Below, piece after piece: positions 28,714 through 38,574 of a stretch of DNA of 64,000 nucleotides (its first letter is position 1; the number at the start of each line of letters is the position of its first letter). The notes below the pieces were generated by a model. It was not told where the DNA came from and did not search any database. It saw only the letters and a program-made list of their open reading frames with translations. A program made the translations under genes and the position numbers. Source of the stretch: UBA6623 sp965238125 (GTDB lineage Bacteria > Acidobacteriota > Terriglobia > Bryobacterales > UBA6623); assembly GCA_965238125.1 (NCBI GenBank), contig OZ250179.1:6386001-6450000 (forward strand), read 5' to 3'.

Positions 28714-29471
28714 TATTGAGTCTCGCAAAATAGAGTGACACCTTTTGGTGTTGCCGTACGTATTCTTATGTATGGGAACACCGAAAGGAAAGCGCCGCGA
28801 TTTCGAAGCATTGGAGAAACGCCGTTTCGAAGCGATGCGTTTGCTCGATGAAGGACTCAATCAGTCCGAAACCGCCAGGCGTCTGACAGTCGCCCGCCAA
28901 ACCGTCAGTGAGTGGCGACGACAGTACCTGGCGCAAGGCGAGGCCGGGCTGCGCAAGGCCGGCCGCGCCGGCCGCAAGCCGCTATTAGACGCCACGCAGC
29001 TCGAACGCCTGGAGATCCTGCTGCTCGAAGGCCCCGAGGCGCACGGCTTCCCGACGCCGTTGTGGAGCTGTCCGCGGGTGGCTCGTCTGATCCGAGACGA
29101 GTTCGGCGTGCGCTATCACGAGGGCCATGTCTGGAAGATCCTGCGGGCGCTCGGCTGGAGCCCGCAACGCCCGGTCGGCAAAGCCCGCGAGCGCAACGAA
29201 GAGGCCATCCGCGACTGGAAGTGCAAGAGGTGGCCGGCCATTAAAAAAAAGCCCGCAAACAAGACCGCACGATCGTCTTCATCGACGAAAGCGGATGGAG
29301 TCAGAAGCCGCATCGTTGCCGCACCTGGGCGCCGCGCGGCGAGACGCCGCTGCTGGAGTTCAACTTCAATTGGCAGAAGCTTTCGGTGTCGGCCGGGTTG
29401 ACGTTGCGCAACTTTTACTTTCGGCTCTATCCCGGCGCGATTGGCGAGTTGGAGGTCATCGACTTTCTGAA

Positions 29472-31137
29472 CCAGGATTTCCATTTTGGCCCTGGCACGG
29501 TCACAGGATACACCCCCGCTGCGCCGAATACCACGTCTTTTCGCGCTGAACCCTGCACATCACCTCCGCCGGTAGGCGCCAGGGCTCGTCCGTCCGCTCA
29601 CAGACGTTGATTGAGCGGACTGAACGGCGCTCCGGCCGACACTGCTCCCTGCGAAACCTTTTTGGAGCCAAAAACTGTTGATCCTCGCCCGGGCAACGCT
29701 ACCCACCCGGCACAGGCAGCGCCCAGATCCTATGCAGCATGTCACCGAACAGCCGCCGGTTCAGATGCCCCTCCGCCAGCAGCAACCAGTAGTAGCGAGC
29801 ATGCTTGACCAGCCGACCGCCGGTCTTCATCAACCTGTGTTGCAAACTCGTTAGCGACCAGCTTTTGATTCGCTGCGGCAGCCCTAGCCGCCGCCACAGG
29901 TTGCCCAGGTTGTAGGCCCGCACGCTGAGTTGCAGCCGTACCTCGTTGGCTCGGAAGCGGTGACACGACAAGCGGGTCCAGTGCGTGGCCTGTTTGCCTT
30001 CTTTGATCCACTGCTCCGCCGTGCCGCGCTTGTTGTAGAACCGCACGACCGAGCGGCTCGGCAAGCTCATGCTCGTCACGACAAATCCGACGCGCGGGAA
30101 TAGTTCGCCCTGGTGATGCTCGACCTTGGCGACAACTCGCCTTGCCTTCGACCAGCTCTCGGCCTGATAGCGAAAACTCTTGTAGCGCACTAGGGGCTTG
30201 GCGTTCGGCCTGCCCGGTGGCCGAAACAGGATGTCCTCGATCTCCAGCTCCAGGCTCTTGTTCGCCGGGATGCGAATCACGTAGTCCACGCCGCGCTCCT
30301 CCATCGCCTCGTAGATCTCGGGCTTGGCGAAGGCGGCGTCGGCGCGGAACGTCACCTGTTTGCCCTCCGCCTGTTGTCGTTCGATCTCCGGCAGTAGCAG
30401 CTCGTCCCAGTCCTCGGCGCTGTGCACGTTGCCGGGACGCAGCTTCGCGCCTAGGCAGTCGCCGTGCTGGTTGAACAGCAACAGCGGGTGATAGCAGAGG
30501 GACTCAAAATGGCCGTTGTAGGCACTGCCTTCCTGTTGGCCGTGGACGGGGCTCTCCGTGGAGTCCATGTCGAGCACCACGCGGTCTGAACCGTCGGGAG
30601 CTTCGGCTTGCGCGACCAGCTCCCGGTTCACTGCCATCAGCCCCAGCAAGTTCTCTTCGCTCGCCAGCATCTCCGTCTCGAAGCCATGCAGCGTCGAGGT
30701 CAAGGTTGCTCCGCGATCCCAGTTCCTCTTCGAGCCGATCAAGCGAAAGGTCGGATCGGCGGATACTCGAACGGCGTCATTGAGGTCCTCGTAGCCAGCG
30801 AGTCGGCTGTAGACCGACTGCCGCAGCAGATCGGCCAGCGGGAACTTCTTGTTCAAGCCTTGTCGCGAGTCGCTGAGATGCTCGTCGATCAGCTTCCCGA
30901 GTCCGAGTCGTTCATCCAGTTCGCGAACGAGAATCAGACCGCCATCCGAGGTGACTCGCGATCCTTGGAAATCGACTTTGAGAAATCCATTGAACGTGAG
31001 CTGAAACGGCTTGTTTTCTTTTTCACCCATCGGGTGTTGACCTCCATGGCGTCCTTATCGGGCTCTAGCCCCTATCAATAAAGACGCTGAAGGTCGCTGG
31101 ATGGTCTGAAGCTCATACATCAAATTGAAAATGCGGG
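29472..31137 (-). mobile_element. IS1380-family element, copy 1 (type A), inside IS630
   Basis: 1666 bp. The ends CCAGGATTTCCATTTTG (29472) and, read inward on the other side, CCCGCATTTTCAATTTG (ending 31137) are related terminal inverted repeats. CTGAA is duplicated on both sides (29467-29471 and 31138-31142). The element is younger than the IS630 it interrupts. In sequence it is nearly identical to copy 2. Confidence 0.93.
29699..31030 (-). CDS. IS1380-family transposase, copy 1
   Basis: An intact 443-residue DDE transposase. It opens with the IS1380 N-terminus (FQGSRVTSDGGLILVRELDERLG). The first catalytic Asp is in VVLDMDSTE, the second in TFRADAAFAKPEIYEAM, and the last part carries the RGTAEQWIKEGKQATHW segment with the catalytic Glu. 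It differs from copy 2 by very few residues (LSVRAYN here against LSVLAYN there; T against A at GATLTS). All required residues are present, so it could still be active. Confidence 0.94.
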   Translation of the reverse strand: MGEKENKPFQLTFNGFLKVDFQGSRVTSDGGLILVRELDERLGLGKLIDEHLSDSRQGLNKKFPLADLLRQSVYSRLAGYEDLNDAVRVSADPTFRLIGSKRNWDRGATLTSTLHGFETEMLASEENLLGLMAVNRELVAQAEAPDGSDRVVLDMDSTESPVHGQQEGSAYNGHFESLCYHPLLLFNQHGDCLGAKLRPGNVHSAEDWDELLLPEIERQQAEGKQVTFRADAAFAKPEIYEAMEERGVDYVIRIPANKSLELEIEDILFRPPGRPNAKPLVRYKSFRYQAESWSKARRVVAKVEHHQGELFPRVGFVVTSMSLPSRSVVRFYNKRGTAEQWIKEGKQATHWTRLSCHRFRANEVRLQLSVRAYNLGNLWRRLGLPQRIKSWSLTSLQHRLMKTGGRLVKHARYYWLLLAEGHLNRRLFGDMLHRIWALPVPGG

Positions 31138-31532
31138 CTGAAGGCCTTGGTTCGCCACATGGACGGCCCGTTGATGATCGTCTGGGACCGCTTGCTGGCG
31201 CATCGCAGTCGGATGGTGCGAGAGTTCATTGAACTCTCGCAAGGCCATATCGTGACGGAGTATTTGCCGGCGTATGCGCCGGAGCTGAATCCGGTGGAAT
31301 ACATCTGGGCGTACTGGAAACAGCACGAGTTGCCGAACGTCTGTCCGAAGGACTACTGGGAACTCGACGAACGTGCCCGCAAAACGCTGCGGCGCATGCG
31401 CCGCAAACCGCGCTTGATTACCGCTTTCTGGAAACAGTCTTCTCTTTGTCTCGATTGACAGGATATTATGCGAGACTCAATAGGTAGCGCACCCCTGCGC
31501 CGGCACAATGTTTGTCCCCGCCGGGCCCACAG

Positions 31533-31538
31533 TATAAT
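31533..31538 (+). promoter_or_regulatory. Possible -10 box of ppiD
   Basis: TATAAT ten bases before the ppiD ATG, with TTTGTC 16 bases upstream as a poor -35. The IS630 right end lies only 52 bases to the left, so the insertion sits at the edge of this promoter. The closeness of the -10 to the ATG would imply a very short leader. Confidence 0.35.
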
Positions 31539-31547
31539 AATCCCAAG

Positions 31548-33503
31548 ATGTTTAATCTGTTCCGAAGCCAAAAACAAGCCGTAAAAATCGTCCTTGGCGG
31601 GATCCTGTCTCTGGTCGCGGTTTCGATGGTCATCACCTTGATTCCAGGCAGTTGGAGTGCCGCGGCCGACGCCAACCAGAACGTATTGGCCGAGGTCGGC
31701 GACTCCACCCTCTGGTGGCTTTCCGGCGCCCACGAGTTGACGATTAACGACGTCCAGCAGGCGATGGGCGACCTCAGCCGGGGGCAAATCATCAATCCCC
31801 GAACCCGAAGCGTTTTGGCGCAACAAACCCTCGACAGCGAGCTCACAAACCTCATCCTGATGAAAGAGGCGGAGGAGCTGGGCCTCGGGGCGAACGAACA
31901 GGAACTAGCCGCTTGGCTCAAACAGCAGATGCCCTTCTTGTTCATCGACGGCGTGTTCCAACCCGATCAGTACCGCATTTTCGTGTCGCAACGATTCCGC
32001 AAGACAATTCCCCAATTTGAAGAGGAAGTGCGCCGTTCCTTGATCGTGGATGTACGGCTGCGGCGAATGGTGGTCGACGGCGTCACCGTCGGCGAAGAGG
32101 AGCTCAAGGAGATCTACCGCCGGCAAAACGAAAAGACCAAGCTGCGCTTCGTCAAGATTCGGGCCGAGGATTTCCGCGCCCAAGCCCAACCCGAGGAGGA
32201 AGCCCTCAAGGCGTTTTACGAAGAGCGCAAGCTGCAATACATGATCCCGGAATCACGCGCTGTCAAGCTGATCACGATCGACACCGCCGACCTGCCCGAG
32301 ATCGTCCCCGACGAGCAGGAAGTAGAGCGCTACTATCGGCAAAACCGTCAGCGGTATCAGGTGGATGAAAGCATTCGCGCCAGCCACATCTTGTTCATGA
32401 CCGAAGGCAAGAGCGACGAGGAAAAGACGGCGCTCAAGCAGAAAGCCGAGGAAGTGCGTAAGGAACTGCAAGCCGGAGCGGATTTCGCCGCTTTGGCCAA
32501 GGAGCACTCCGACGACACAGGAACGGTCGACAAAGGCGGTGACTTGGGCTGGGTCACTCGCGGCCAAATGGTGCCGAACTTTGAAAAAGCTTCGTTTGCT
32601 CTGGCGGCGGGAGTACTGAGCGAGGTCATCAGCACCGAATACGGCTACCACGTCATCAAGGTACACGAGCGGCAGGGGGCGCACGTTCAGTCCCTCGACG
32701 AGGTGCGGGACGCAGTACGGCAAGAGCTGGTCCAAGACCGCGAATACAACGCCCGTATGAAACATATCGACGCGGCAATCGCGGCGGCTCGGCAAGCCGG
32801 TAAAGACCTCGAAGCGGCGGCGGGGCCCTTGAATCTCGAGGTTATGACGCTGCCGAAGGTCGTTCGGCGAAGCCCTCCGGCCGCGTTCCGGGAATTCCGG
32901 ACTTTGACGGCTTCGTTGTTCTCGACCGATGAGGGCGAGGTCGTGACCGCGACGCAGGGGGAGAAGACGGCGATCGCGGTCGTCACGGAGATTGTTCTCG
33001 AGCGCCAAGGTGAGTTCGACGAAGTGCGCGGGCAAGTAGAAGGTGAATACCTCACCGAGGAGTCGCGGCGGCTCTCGGAAGAGCGCGCCAAGGAGGTCGC
33101 CGAGGCGGCGGGCAAGGACGGCCTCGAGGCGGCGGCGCGGAGTTTTCGACTGCAGCCGGAGACGAGCGACCTGGTACGCCGCTCCGATTCGGTGCCGAAC
33201 TTGGGATCCATGGGCGCCTTGGGCGAGGACGCCTTTGGCTCGGAGGCCGGCAAGACGGTCGGGCCGGTTCGTTCCGGTAACGATTGGGCCGTTTACGACG
33301 TGGTCGAACGCCAAGAGGCCGAGATGATCGGGTTTGTCGACGTCCGCGACGATCTATTCGAACGAGAGAAGGCGCGGCGTCAGCAGCAGGCTTTTGAGAT
33401 CTACCGCGAAGAAGTCCGGCGGAGATTTGAGCAAGCCGGACGCGTGCGGCGCTATCCGACCAACATCCAACGCTACGTAGGCCAACTTTCCCGCGGCCGG
33501 TAA
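31548..33503 (+). CDS. ppiD: PpiD/SurA-type peptidyl-prolyl isomerase, membrane anchored
   Basis: A protein of about 651 residues with one N-terminal transmembrane anchor (IVLGGILSLVAVSMVITLIPG). A SurA_N-like helical region follows (about 60-200), then a parvulin PPIC domain starting at RASHILFMTEG and running to GYHVIKVHERQG (about 280-380). A long helical C-terminal part comes last. This is the layout of PpiD, a periplasmic foldase that helps outer-membrane and secreted proteins fold. It is monocistronic. Confidence 0.85.
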   Translation: MFNLFRSQKQAVKIVLGGILSLVAVSMVITLIPGSWSAAADANQNVLAEVGDSTLWWLSGAHELTINDVQQAMGDLSRGQIINPRTRSVLAQQTLDSELTNLILMKEAEELGLGANEQELAAWLKQQMPFLFIDGVFQPDQYRIFVSQRFRKTIPQFEEEVRRSLIVDVRLRRMVVDGVTVGEEELKEIYRRQNEKTKLRFVKIRAEDFRAQAQPEEEALKAFYEERKLQYMIPESRAVKLITIDTADLPEIVPDEQEVERYYRQNRQRYQVDESIRASHILFMTEGKSDEEKTALKQKAEEVRKELQAGADFAALAKEHSDDTGTVDKGGDLGWVTRGQMVPNFEKASFALAAGVLSEVISTEYGYHVIKVHERQGAHVQSLDEVRDAVRQELVQDREYNARMKHIDAAIAAARQAGKDLEAAAGPLNLEVMTLPKVVRRSPPAAFREFRTLTASLFSTDEGEVVTATQGEKTAIAVVTEIVLERQGEFDEVRGQVEGEYLTEESRRLSEERAKEVAEAAGKDGLEAAARSFRLQPETSDLVRRSDSVPNLGSMGALGEDAFGSEAGKTVGPVRSGNDWAVYDVVERQEAEMIGFVDVRDDLFEREKARRQQQAFEIYREEVRRRFEQAGRVRRYPTNIQRYVGQLSRGR

Positions 33504-33523
33504 ACCGCGATCAGTCTCGCCCG

Positions 33524-34210
33524 TCAATGCCGCTTGTCGATTGTAAACAGCGCCAATTGGACACGGTCATTAATCTGCAGCTTGTCGAAGATATTCCTCA
33601 GATGATTGCGCACCGTCTGCTCGCTGATGTGTAGACGTTTGGCGATTTTCCGGTAGCGAAGACCCTGAGCAACCAGCGAAGAGATTTGCTTCTCCCGCGG
33701 GGTCAGACATTCCCATCCCACCGTCGGCTTGGCCGGCGGCCCGGCACGCTGTGAGCGACGCGTTCGCGGCGGGGATGTGCGTTTCGCGGCGAGATCGGCG
33801 AACTGGGGATCGACCCATTGTTCCCCGCTCCGGACGCGGCGAATCGCTTCCAGAAGCGACTCGGTGGCGGCTCTCTTCGAAACGATGCCCTTGGCCCCGA
33901 GGTCCAGAGCCAGGGACAAGTCGACGCGGTCATCACTGGCCGACAAGACCAGCGCATGCACCGAACTTCGCGAGGTTTGGAGTTGCCGCAACACCTCGAT
34001 GCCGTCGGTGTGCGGCATGGCCAGATCGAGCAGCAAGACGTCGGCTTTCATGTTCTTGACCAGGTCGCAGAGGCCGCAGCCGTCGTCCGCTTCGCCGACA
34101 ATTTCGAGATCGGGCTCGTCTTTGAGAATGGTCTTGACGCCTGCTCGGAACAATGCGTGGTCGTCGGCGATGACGATGTGAGTCGGCCGGCTTTGATGGC
34201 GGGCGATCAT
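33524..34210 (-). CDS. NarL/FixJ-type response regulator
   Basis: A 228-residue two-domain regulator. The receiver domain has the acidic pair IADDHALFR, phospho-acceptor Asp62 in LLLDLAMPHTDG and the lysine region KGIVSKRA. A LuxR-type helix-turn-helix occupies about 168-221 (LTPREKQISSLVAQG, ISEQTVRNHLRNIFDKLQ). No histidine kinase is adjacent, so it is an orphan here, and its targets are unknown. Confidence 0.9.
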   Translation of the reverse strand: MIARHQSRPTHIVIADDHALFRAGVKTILKDEPDLEIVGEADDGCGLCDLVKNMKADVLLLDLAMPHTDGIEVLRQLQTSRSSVHALVLSASDDRVDLSLALDLGAKGIVSKRAATESLLEAIRRVRSGEQWVDPQFADLAAKRTSPPRTRRSQRAGPPAKPTVGWECLTPREKQISSLVAQGLRYRKIAKRLHISEQTVRNHLRNIFDKLQINDRVQLALFTIDKRH

Positions 34211-34329
34211 GGTGAACTTCGGCTTCCGTTGGTCTTATCGGTTTCAAAAGGCAGGGTCCAAGTTTTTTTGAAGGCCCGGCACTGCTAGAATGGGTGCCGC
34301 CCCGGGTCGCCGCCGGCGGGCCATTCCTC

Positions 34330-35703
34330 ATGCCGATTTTTTCCTTGGAACCTCGCGAGATCTCGCCGGTTGACACACCTTACCGGCGGATCGCGAGCCC
34401 TTTCCCGCACCCCGAATCCGTTCCCCTGCTTAAGCGCTTGCATGCGGCCGAAGGGCGGGCGATGCAGGGGCAGCCGCCGATCTTTTGGGATCGGGCGGAA
34501 GGTTTTTCGGTCCATGACCGTTGGGGCAATCGCTGGATCGATTGGACTTCCGCCGTGTTGGTGGCCAATGCCGGACATAGCGCGTCGAGGGTCGTCGAGG
34601 CGATTCGCGAGCAGGCGACGAAATCGTTGTTGACGAACTTTTGTTTCGCCAACGAACCGAGGCTGGCGTTGGCCGAAAAGCTGTGCGCGCTGGCGCCGCC
34701 GCCGCTCGAGAAGGTTTTCCTATTCACGACGGGGTCGGAAACGATCGAGTGTGCCGTAAAGCTGTGCCGCACGCGGGGTATCCAAGTTGGCGGCCCTTCG
34801 AAAGTGACGATCGTTTCGTTTCAAAACGCTTTTCACGGCAGAACCCTCGGGTCGCAGCAAGCCGGAGGCATCCCTCCGCTCAAGGACTGGATCGTGAATC
34901 TCGACCCGGGTTTTGTGCAAGCGCCGTTTCCCGACGGCTATCGCAACCCGGATACGTCGTTTGAGCTCTTCGAGCGATCGCTGCGCGATCAGGGGGTCAA
35001 CTTCGACAACATTGCCGGGGTTGTCGTGGAGTCGTTCCAGGGCGGCGATTCGGCTTTCGCCCCGGCGCCTTATATGCAGCGGCTGCGTTCGTGGTGCGAT
35101 GAGCGCGGAGCGCTGCTGGTGTTAGACGAAATTCAGGCCGGGTTCGGACGCACCGGCACCTTGTGGGGGTTCGAGCAATACGGCATCGTCCCCGACTTGG
35201 TTTGTTTCGGGAAGGGCGTGAGCAGCTCGCTGCCGCTTTCGGCGGTGTTGGGGCGAGCCGACGTGATGGACCTGCACGCGCCGGGCACGATGACCTCGAC
35301 GCACGCGGGGAATCCGGTGTGCTGCGCTGCGGCATTGGCGGCGCTCGAAACGATCCTCGAGGAAGATCTGGTGACCAACGCCCGCGATGTGGGCGCGCAT
35401 CTGCAACGGCGGTTGAATGAGATGGCCGACGAGTTTGACGAAATCGCGGCGGTGATGGGTCGGGGCATGGTGGCGAGTGTGTTGATCGAGGACCCCGCGA
35501 CGAAGCAACCCGATCGAGATTTGGCTTTCGATATCGTGCGCCATTCGGTTGAAAAGGGCGTGCTGATGTTTGCGCCGGTCGGCGTCGGCGGGGGTTCGCT
35601 GAAGATTTGTCCGCCGCTGATGATGACGGCCGACGCGGTGGATGACTCGGTGGCCGGCTTGCGCGAGGCGGTCGCCGAAGCCGTCGCGGCGAAGACCCGG
35701 TAA
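34330..35703 (+). CDS. Class III aminotransferase (GABA/ornithine type)
   Basis: A PLP enzyme of about 457 residues. Key segments are TTGSETIECAVKLCR (phosphate binding), FHGRTLGSQQAGG, LLVLDEIQAGFGRTG and Lys295 in CFGKGVSSSLPLSAVLG, the PLP Schiff-base lysine. HAGNPVCCAAALAALE follows. It resembles 4-aminobutyrate and related omega-aminotransferases. The substrate is unresolved. The start at ATG 34330 follows a long untranslated stretch. The oxidoreductase gene begins 64 bases after its stop and may be cotranscribed. Confidence 0.88.
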   Translation: MPIFSLEPREISPVDTPYRRIASPFPHPESVPLLKRLHAAEGRAMQGQPPIFWDRAEGFSVHDRWGNRWIDWTSAVLVANAGHSASRVVEAIREQATKSLLTNFCFANEPRLALAEKLCALAPPPLEKVFLFTTGSETIECAVKLCRTRGIQVGGPSKVTIVSFQNAFHGRTLGSQQAGGIPPLKDWIVNLDPGFVQAPFPDGYRNPDTSFELFERSLRDQGVNFDNIAGVVVESFQGGDSAFAPAPYMQRLRSWCDERGALLVLDEIQAGFGRTGTLWGFEQYGIVPDLVCFGKGVSSSLPLSAVLGRADVMDLHAPGTMTSTHAGNPVCCAAALAALETILEEDLVTNARDVGAHLQRRLNEMADEFDEIAAVMGRGMVASVLIEDPATKQPDRDLAFDIVRHSVEKGVLMFAPVGVGGGSLKICPPLMMTADAVDDSVAGLREAVAEAVAAKTR

Positions 35704-35766
35704 GGGGCTGCCGAAGTTGGACGCGCCCGATACGCACCCGTTTCGACACAACGGCGGATCCGATTG

Positions 35767-36981
35767 ATGACCCCGCGAAAGGAACTCTACCCGGCGCTCG
35801 TTGTCGGGGGCGGCATGATCACTCGAGAAGTGATCTTGCCGACGCTGTTTCAGCTTCAACGGCGTGGCGAATTGGGTGAAATCTCGGTCTGCTCGCGTCG
35901 TGGCCGAACGCTGAAACGGTTGCGTGAAATGTTTCCCGCCAACCCGTTTCACGCCTACCCGGGCGACGAGGCGGACCCCGAAGCGTCGCACCCGGAACTT
36001 TACAAGCAAGCGATAGGCGAGCTGCCCGCGGGCGGCATCGTGCTCGTGGCCACGCCGGACCACCTGCACACGCCGGTGATTCTCGAGGCCTTGCGCGGCG
36101 GCAAACACTGCGTCGTTCAAAAGCCGCTGTGCCTGACGACCCAAGACTGGTCGGCCATTCACGAAGAGGCGGAAAGCCGGGCAATGTACGTGCTTACCGA
36201 CTACCACAAGCGCCACGATCCGGCGGTTCGGGCCGCGCGGCGGCGCTTTCGGCAAGGGGATCTGGGCGAGATGCTGCACGCCCATGCCTGGATCGAAGAG
36301 CGCCGTGAAATTGCCTTCGAGCATTTCACGTTGTGGATCGAGAAGAGTTCCCCGTTTGAATATGTCGGTGTTCACTACGTCGACGCCTACTACTACATCA
36401 CCGGCCTGAAACCGCGAAAAGTGATTGCCTTTGGCCAGAAGAAGCTACTCCCTCGGCACGGCAAGGATGCTTTCGACGCCGTGCAGGCCGTCGTCGAATG
36501 GGAGGACGGTTCGACGCTGTGGGTGCAGACCTCCTGGGTTCTGTCAAACCACGAAAGCGCGCTGACCAACCAGGGCTTGATGCTGCACGGCACCGAGGGT
36601 GAATATTGGGCGGACCACAAAGACCGCAACTGCCGCTTCATTACCGAAAAGGCCGGGTTCGAAGACTACAATCCGAATTTTTTCCGCGGCTTCGATAGCT
36701 GGGACCCTGACGAAGATTCCGATGTCTGGGGATACGGCTACGAGTCGATTGTGCAAGGCGTGCGGGACATCATCACGCTCCAAGACGAAACCGCCGGACT
36801 GGGCGAAGAGGAGGCCGAACGGAGGCGCCGGGAGTTGATAGCCCGGCTGGCGCCCAAGCGGGCCTTGCCCGAGCAGGCGCTGGTGGGGACAAGCGTCAAC
36901 GAAGCCGTCCGCCTGAGTATCGCCAACAGCAACCGAGCGGTCGTTTTCGACGGGGAATCACGGCCTGTCTTGGCTCGATAA
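35767..36981 (+). CDS. Gfo/Idh/MocA-family oxidoreductase
   Basis: A protein of about 404 residues with a Rossmann opening (ALVVGGGMITREVILP), LVATPDHLHTPVILEALRGG and the catalytic-type EKP equivalent QKPLC, followed by the family C-terminal sheet. Members oxidise or reduce sugars, inositols and related polyols with NAD(P). The usual Glu of EKP is Gln here. It lies downstream of the class III aminotransferase, which fits an amino-sugar or amino-polyol pathway; this is inference. Confidence 0.82.
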   Translation: MTPRKELYPALVVGGGMITREVILPTLFQLQRRGELGEISVCSRRGRTLKRLREMFPANPFHAYPGDEADPEASHPELYKQAIGELPAGGIVLVATPDHLHTPVILEALRGGKHCVVQKPLCLTTQDWSAIHEEAESRAMYVLTDYHKRHDPAVRAARRRFRQGDLGEMLHAHAWIEERREIAFEHFTLWIEKSSPFEYVGVHYVDAYYYITGLKPRKVIAFGQKKLLPRHGKDAFDAVQAVVEWEDGSTLWVQTSWVLSNHESALTNQGLMLHGTEGEYWADHKDRNCRFITEKAGFEDYNPNFFRGFDSWDPDEDSDVWGYGYESIVQGVRDIITLQDETAGLGEEEAERRRRELIARLAPKRALPEQALVGTSVNEAVRLSIANSNRAVVFDGESRPVLAR

Positions 36982-37040
36982 CAGCTCGATCGCGGCCGGA
37001 GCGGGCAAACCGCGGCGCCCTGTTGACTCCGGTGAACGCC

Positions 37041-37062
37041 GGGCAGGTCTCCAGGCCTGCCC
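37041..37062 (-). repeat. Dispersed palindromic repeat, copy 4
   Basis: GGGCAGGTCTCC followed by AGGCCTGCCC, in the orientation of copy 3, between the convergent oxidoreductase and DUF1501 genes. Confidence 0.75.
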
Positions 37063-37092
37063 ATCACAGTCTTCGCGCTTTGACGGAGCAGC

Positions 37093-38574
37093 CTAGACCA
37101 GAATCTCTTCCACCACCCGCGCCGGGTATTGGTCGGTCAAGCGCAGGTCGAGGCCGCTTTCGGGATAAGTCAGCTTTTGGAAATCGAGCCCCAGCAAGTG
37201 GAGCAGGGTGGCGTGGTAATCATGCACGCTCACACGATTCTCGACGGCCTTGTGGCCGATCTCGTCGGTCGCGCCGTGAACGTACCCGCCCTTGACGCCG
37301 CCGCCCGCCATCCATAGGCTGAAGCCGGCGGGGCCGTGGTCGCGGCCCGGCGCCCCCGCGCGCCCGACTTGCGAAAGCGGCATGCGTCCAAACTCACCGC
37401 CCCACATCAGAAGAGTGCTGTCGAGCAGGCCGCGTTGCTTGAGGTCCTTGAGCAGCGCGGCAACCGGTTGATCCGTCTTGCCGCAGGCGTAACGAAGGCC
37501 CTTTTCGAGATCCGAGTGGTTGTCCCAAATCTGATATTCGATGAAGATCTGGATGTAGCGCACACCGCGCTCGACCAGCCGCCGGGCCATCAGGCAACGC
37601 GTTCCATAGGATCGAGTCGCTTCGTTGTTGAGCCCGTAACTTTCACGAGTTGCTTCGCTTTCTTGAGTCAGGTCGAGCGCGTCGGTAGCTTCCACCTGCA
37701 TGCGCGCCGCTAACTCATAGCCGGCCATGCGGGCGTCGAGTTGCGGCTGGAAAGGACGCTCGCGGCGGTGGGCCTCGTCGAGTCGGTGCAGGATGTCGCG
37801 TTCGGCCTGGATGAGCGGGCCGGGAAGATCTTCGGCGCGCTTGAGGTTGAGGACCGGCGGGCCTTCGGACCGAAACTTGGTCCCTTGGTACACGGGTGGC
37901 AGAAAGCCCGACTGCCAGTTCTGCAAATCGTTGACGGGGTACCCCTTCGGGTCGTCAAGAACGACGTACCCCGGCAGGTTTTGATTCTCCGTCCCCAATC
38001 CGTACACGACCCAGGAACCGAGCGACGCGCGCCCGGGCAGAGTGCGGCCCGAATGCATCAGATAGAGCGAGGGCTCGTGGTTGAAATGCTCGCCGTACAT
38101 CGAGCGAATCAGCGTGATATCGTCGGCGACCTCGCCCAGGTGCGGCAGCAGCTCGCAAAGCTCCATCCCCGATTGCCCGTGCTTCGCAAAGCGATAGGGC
38201 GAGGGCAGCATCGTGCCGACTTCATCGGCAAACTCGATTTGATTGACGATGTCGCGCGGCGGGGCGCTGCCGGCGAACTTTTCGAGCATCGGTTTGGGAT
38301 CGAACAGGTCGACCTGGCTCGGCCCGCCGTTCATGAAGAAGTGAATGACGGCCTTGGCCTTGGGCTCGAAGTGTGGCGCGAGGGGCGTCTGGTCGAAGGT
38401 CTTGCGGGCGGGTTGGACGGAAGCCGCAAGCGCGGGATCGGCGTCGAATACTTCGTTACCCAGCAGCGAAGCCAGCGCCGCGCCGTGCACGCCGTCGGCG
38501 ATTCGCGAGAAGAAGCCTCGGCGCGTCACGAGCGCGCTCAGGGAAGGTTCCGTCCGTGGGTCACGAAACGCCAT
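37093..38574 (-). CDS. DUF1501 protein with Tat signal
   Basis: The DUF1501 (sulfatase/alkaline-phosphatase-fold) family. ATG 38574 gives a twin-arginine leader (LVTRRGFFSRIADG). Family segments include AVIHFFMNGGPSQVDLFDPKP, MLPSPYRFAKHGQSG, SLGSWVVYGLGTENQNLPG, LMWGGEFGRMP, GRDHGPAGFSLWMAGGGVKGG and YHATLLHLLGLD. DUF1501 genes are abundant in Planctomycetota and relatives and usually pair with DUF1549/DUF1553 genes. No such partner is adjacent here. The frame is open further upstream, but those residues are not family-like. Confidence 0.88.
   Translation of the reverse strand: MAFRDPRTEPSLSALVTRRGFFSRIADGVHGAALASLLGNEVFDADPALAASVQPARKTFDQTPLAPHFEPKAKAVIHFFMNGGPSQVDLFDPKPMLEKFAGSAPPRDIVNQIEFADEVGTMLPSPYRFAKHGQSGMELCELLPHLGEVADDITLIRSMYGEHFNHEPSLYLMHSGRTLPGRASLGSWVVYGLGTENQNLPGYVVLDDPKGYPVNDLQNWQSGFLPPVYQGTKFRSEGPPVLNLKRAEDLPGPLIQAERDILHRLDEAHRRERPFQPQLDARMAGYELAARMQVEATDALDLTQESEATRESYGLNNEATRSYGTRCLMARRLVERGVRYIQIFIEYQIWDNHSDLEKGLRYACGKTDQPVAALLKDLKQRGLLDSTLLMWGGEFGRMPLSQVGRAGAPGRDHGPAGFSLWMAGGGVKGGYVHGATDEIGHKAVENRVSVHDYHATLLHLLGLDFQKLTYPESGLDLRLTDQYPARVVEEILV

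Larger units (their letters stand above)
28772..31458 (+). pseudogene. IS630-family transposase, split by IS1380 and frameshifted at an A8 run
   Basis: ATG 28772 opens an N-terminal winged-helix/HTH region (SETARRLTVARQTVSEWRRQYL). After A8 at 29243-29250 the frame must step back one base to reach TIVFIDESGW, the first catalytic Asp. It then runs to IDFLK at 29471, where IS1380 is inserted. Coding resumes at 31143 with ALVRHMDGPLMIVWDR (second Asp) and APELNPVEYIW (catalytic Glu), ending at 31458. The A8 frameshift may be programmed, as in other IS elements. The IS1380 insertion certainly inactivates the gene. Confidence 0.85.
28716..31480 (+). mobile_element. IS630-family element interrupted by an IS1380 copy
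   Basis: Inverted ends TTGAGTCTCGCAAAATA (28716) and TATTATGCGAGACTCAA (ending 31480) are flanked by TA on both sides (28714-28715 and 31481-31482), the TA target duplication of IS630/Tc1 elements. Removing the inserted IS1380 (29472-31137) and one CTGAA copy leaves about 1094 bp, a normal IS630 length. Confidence 0.9.
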
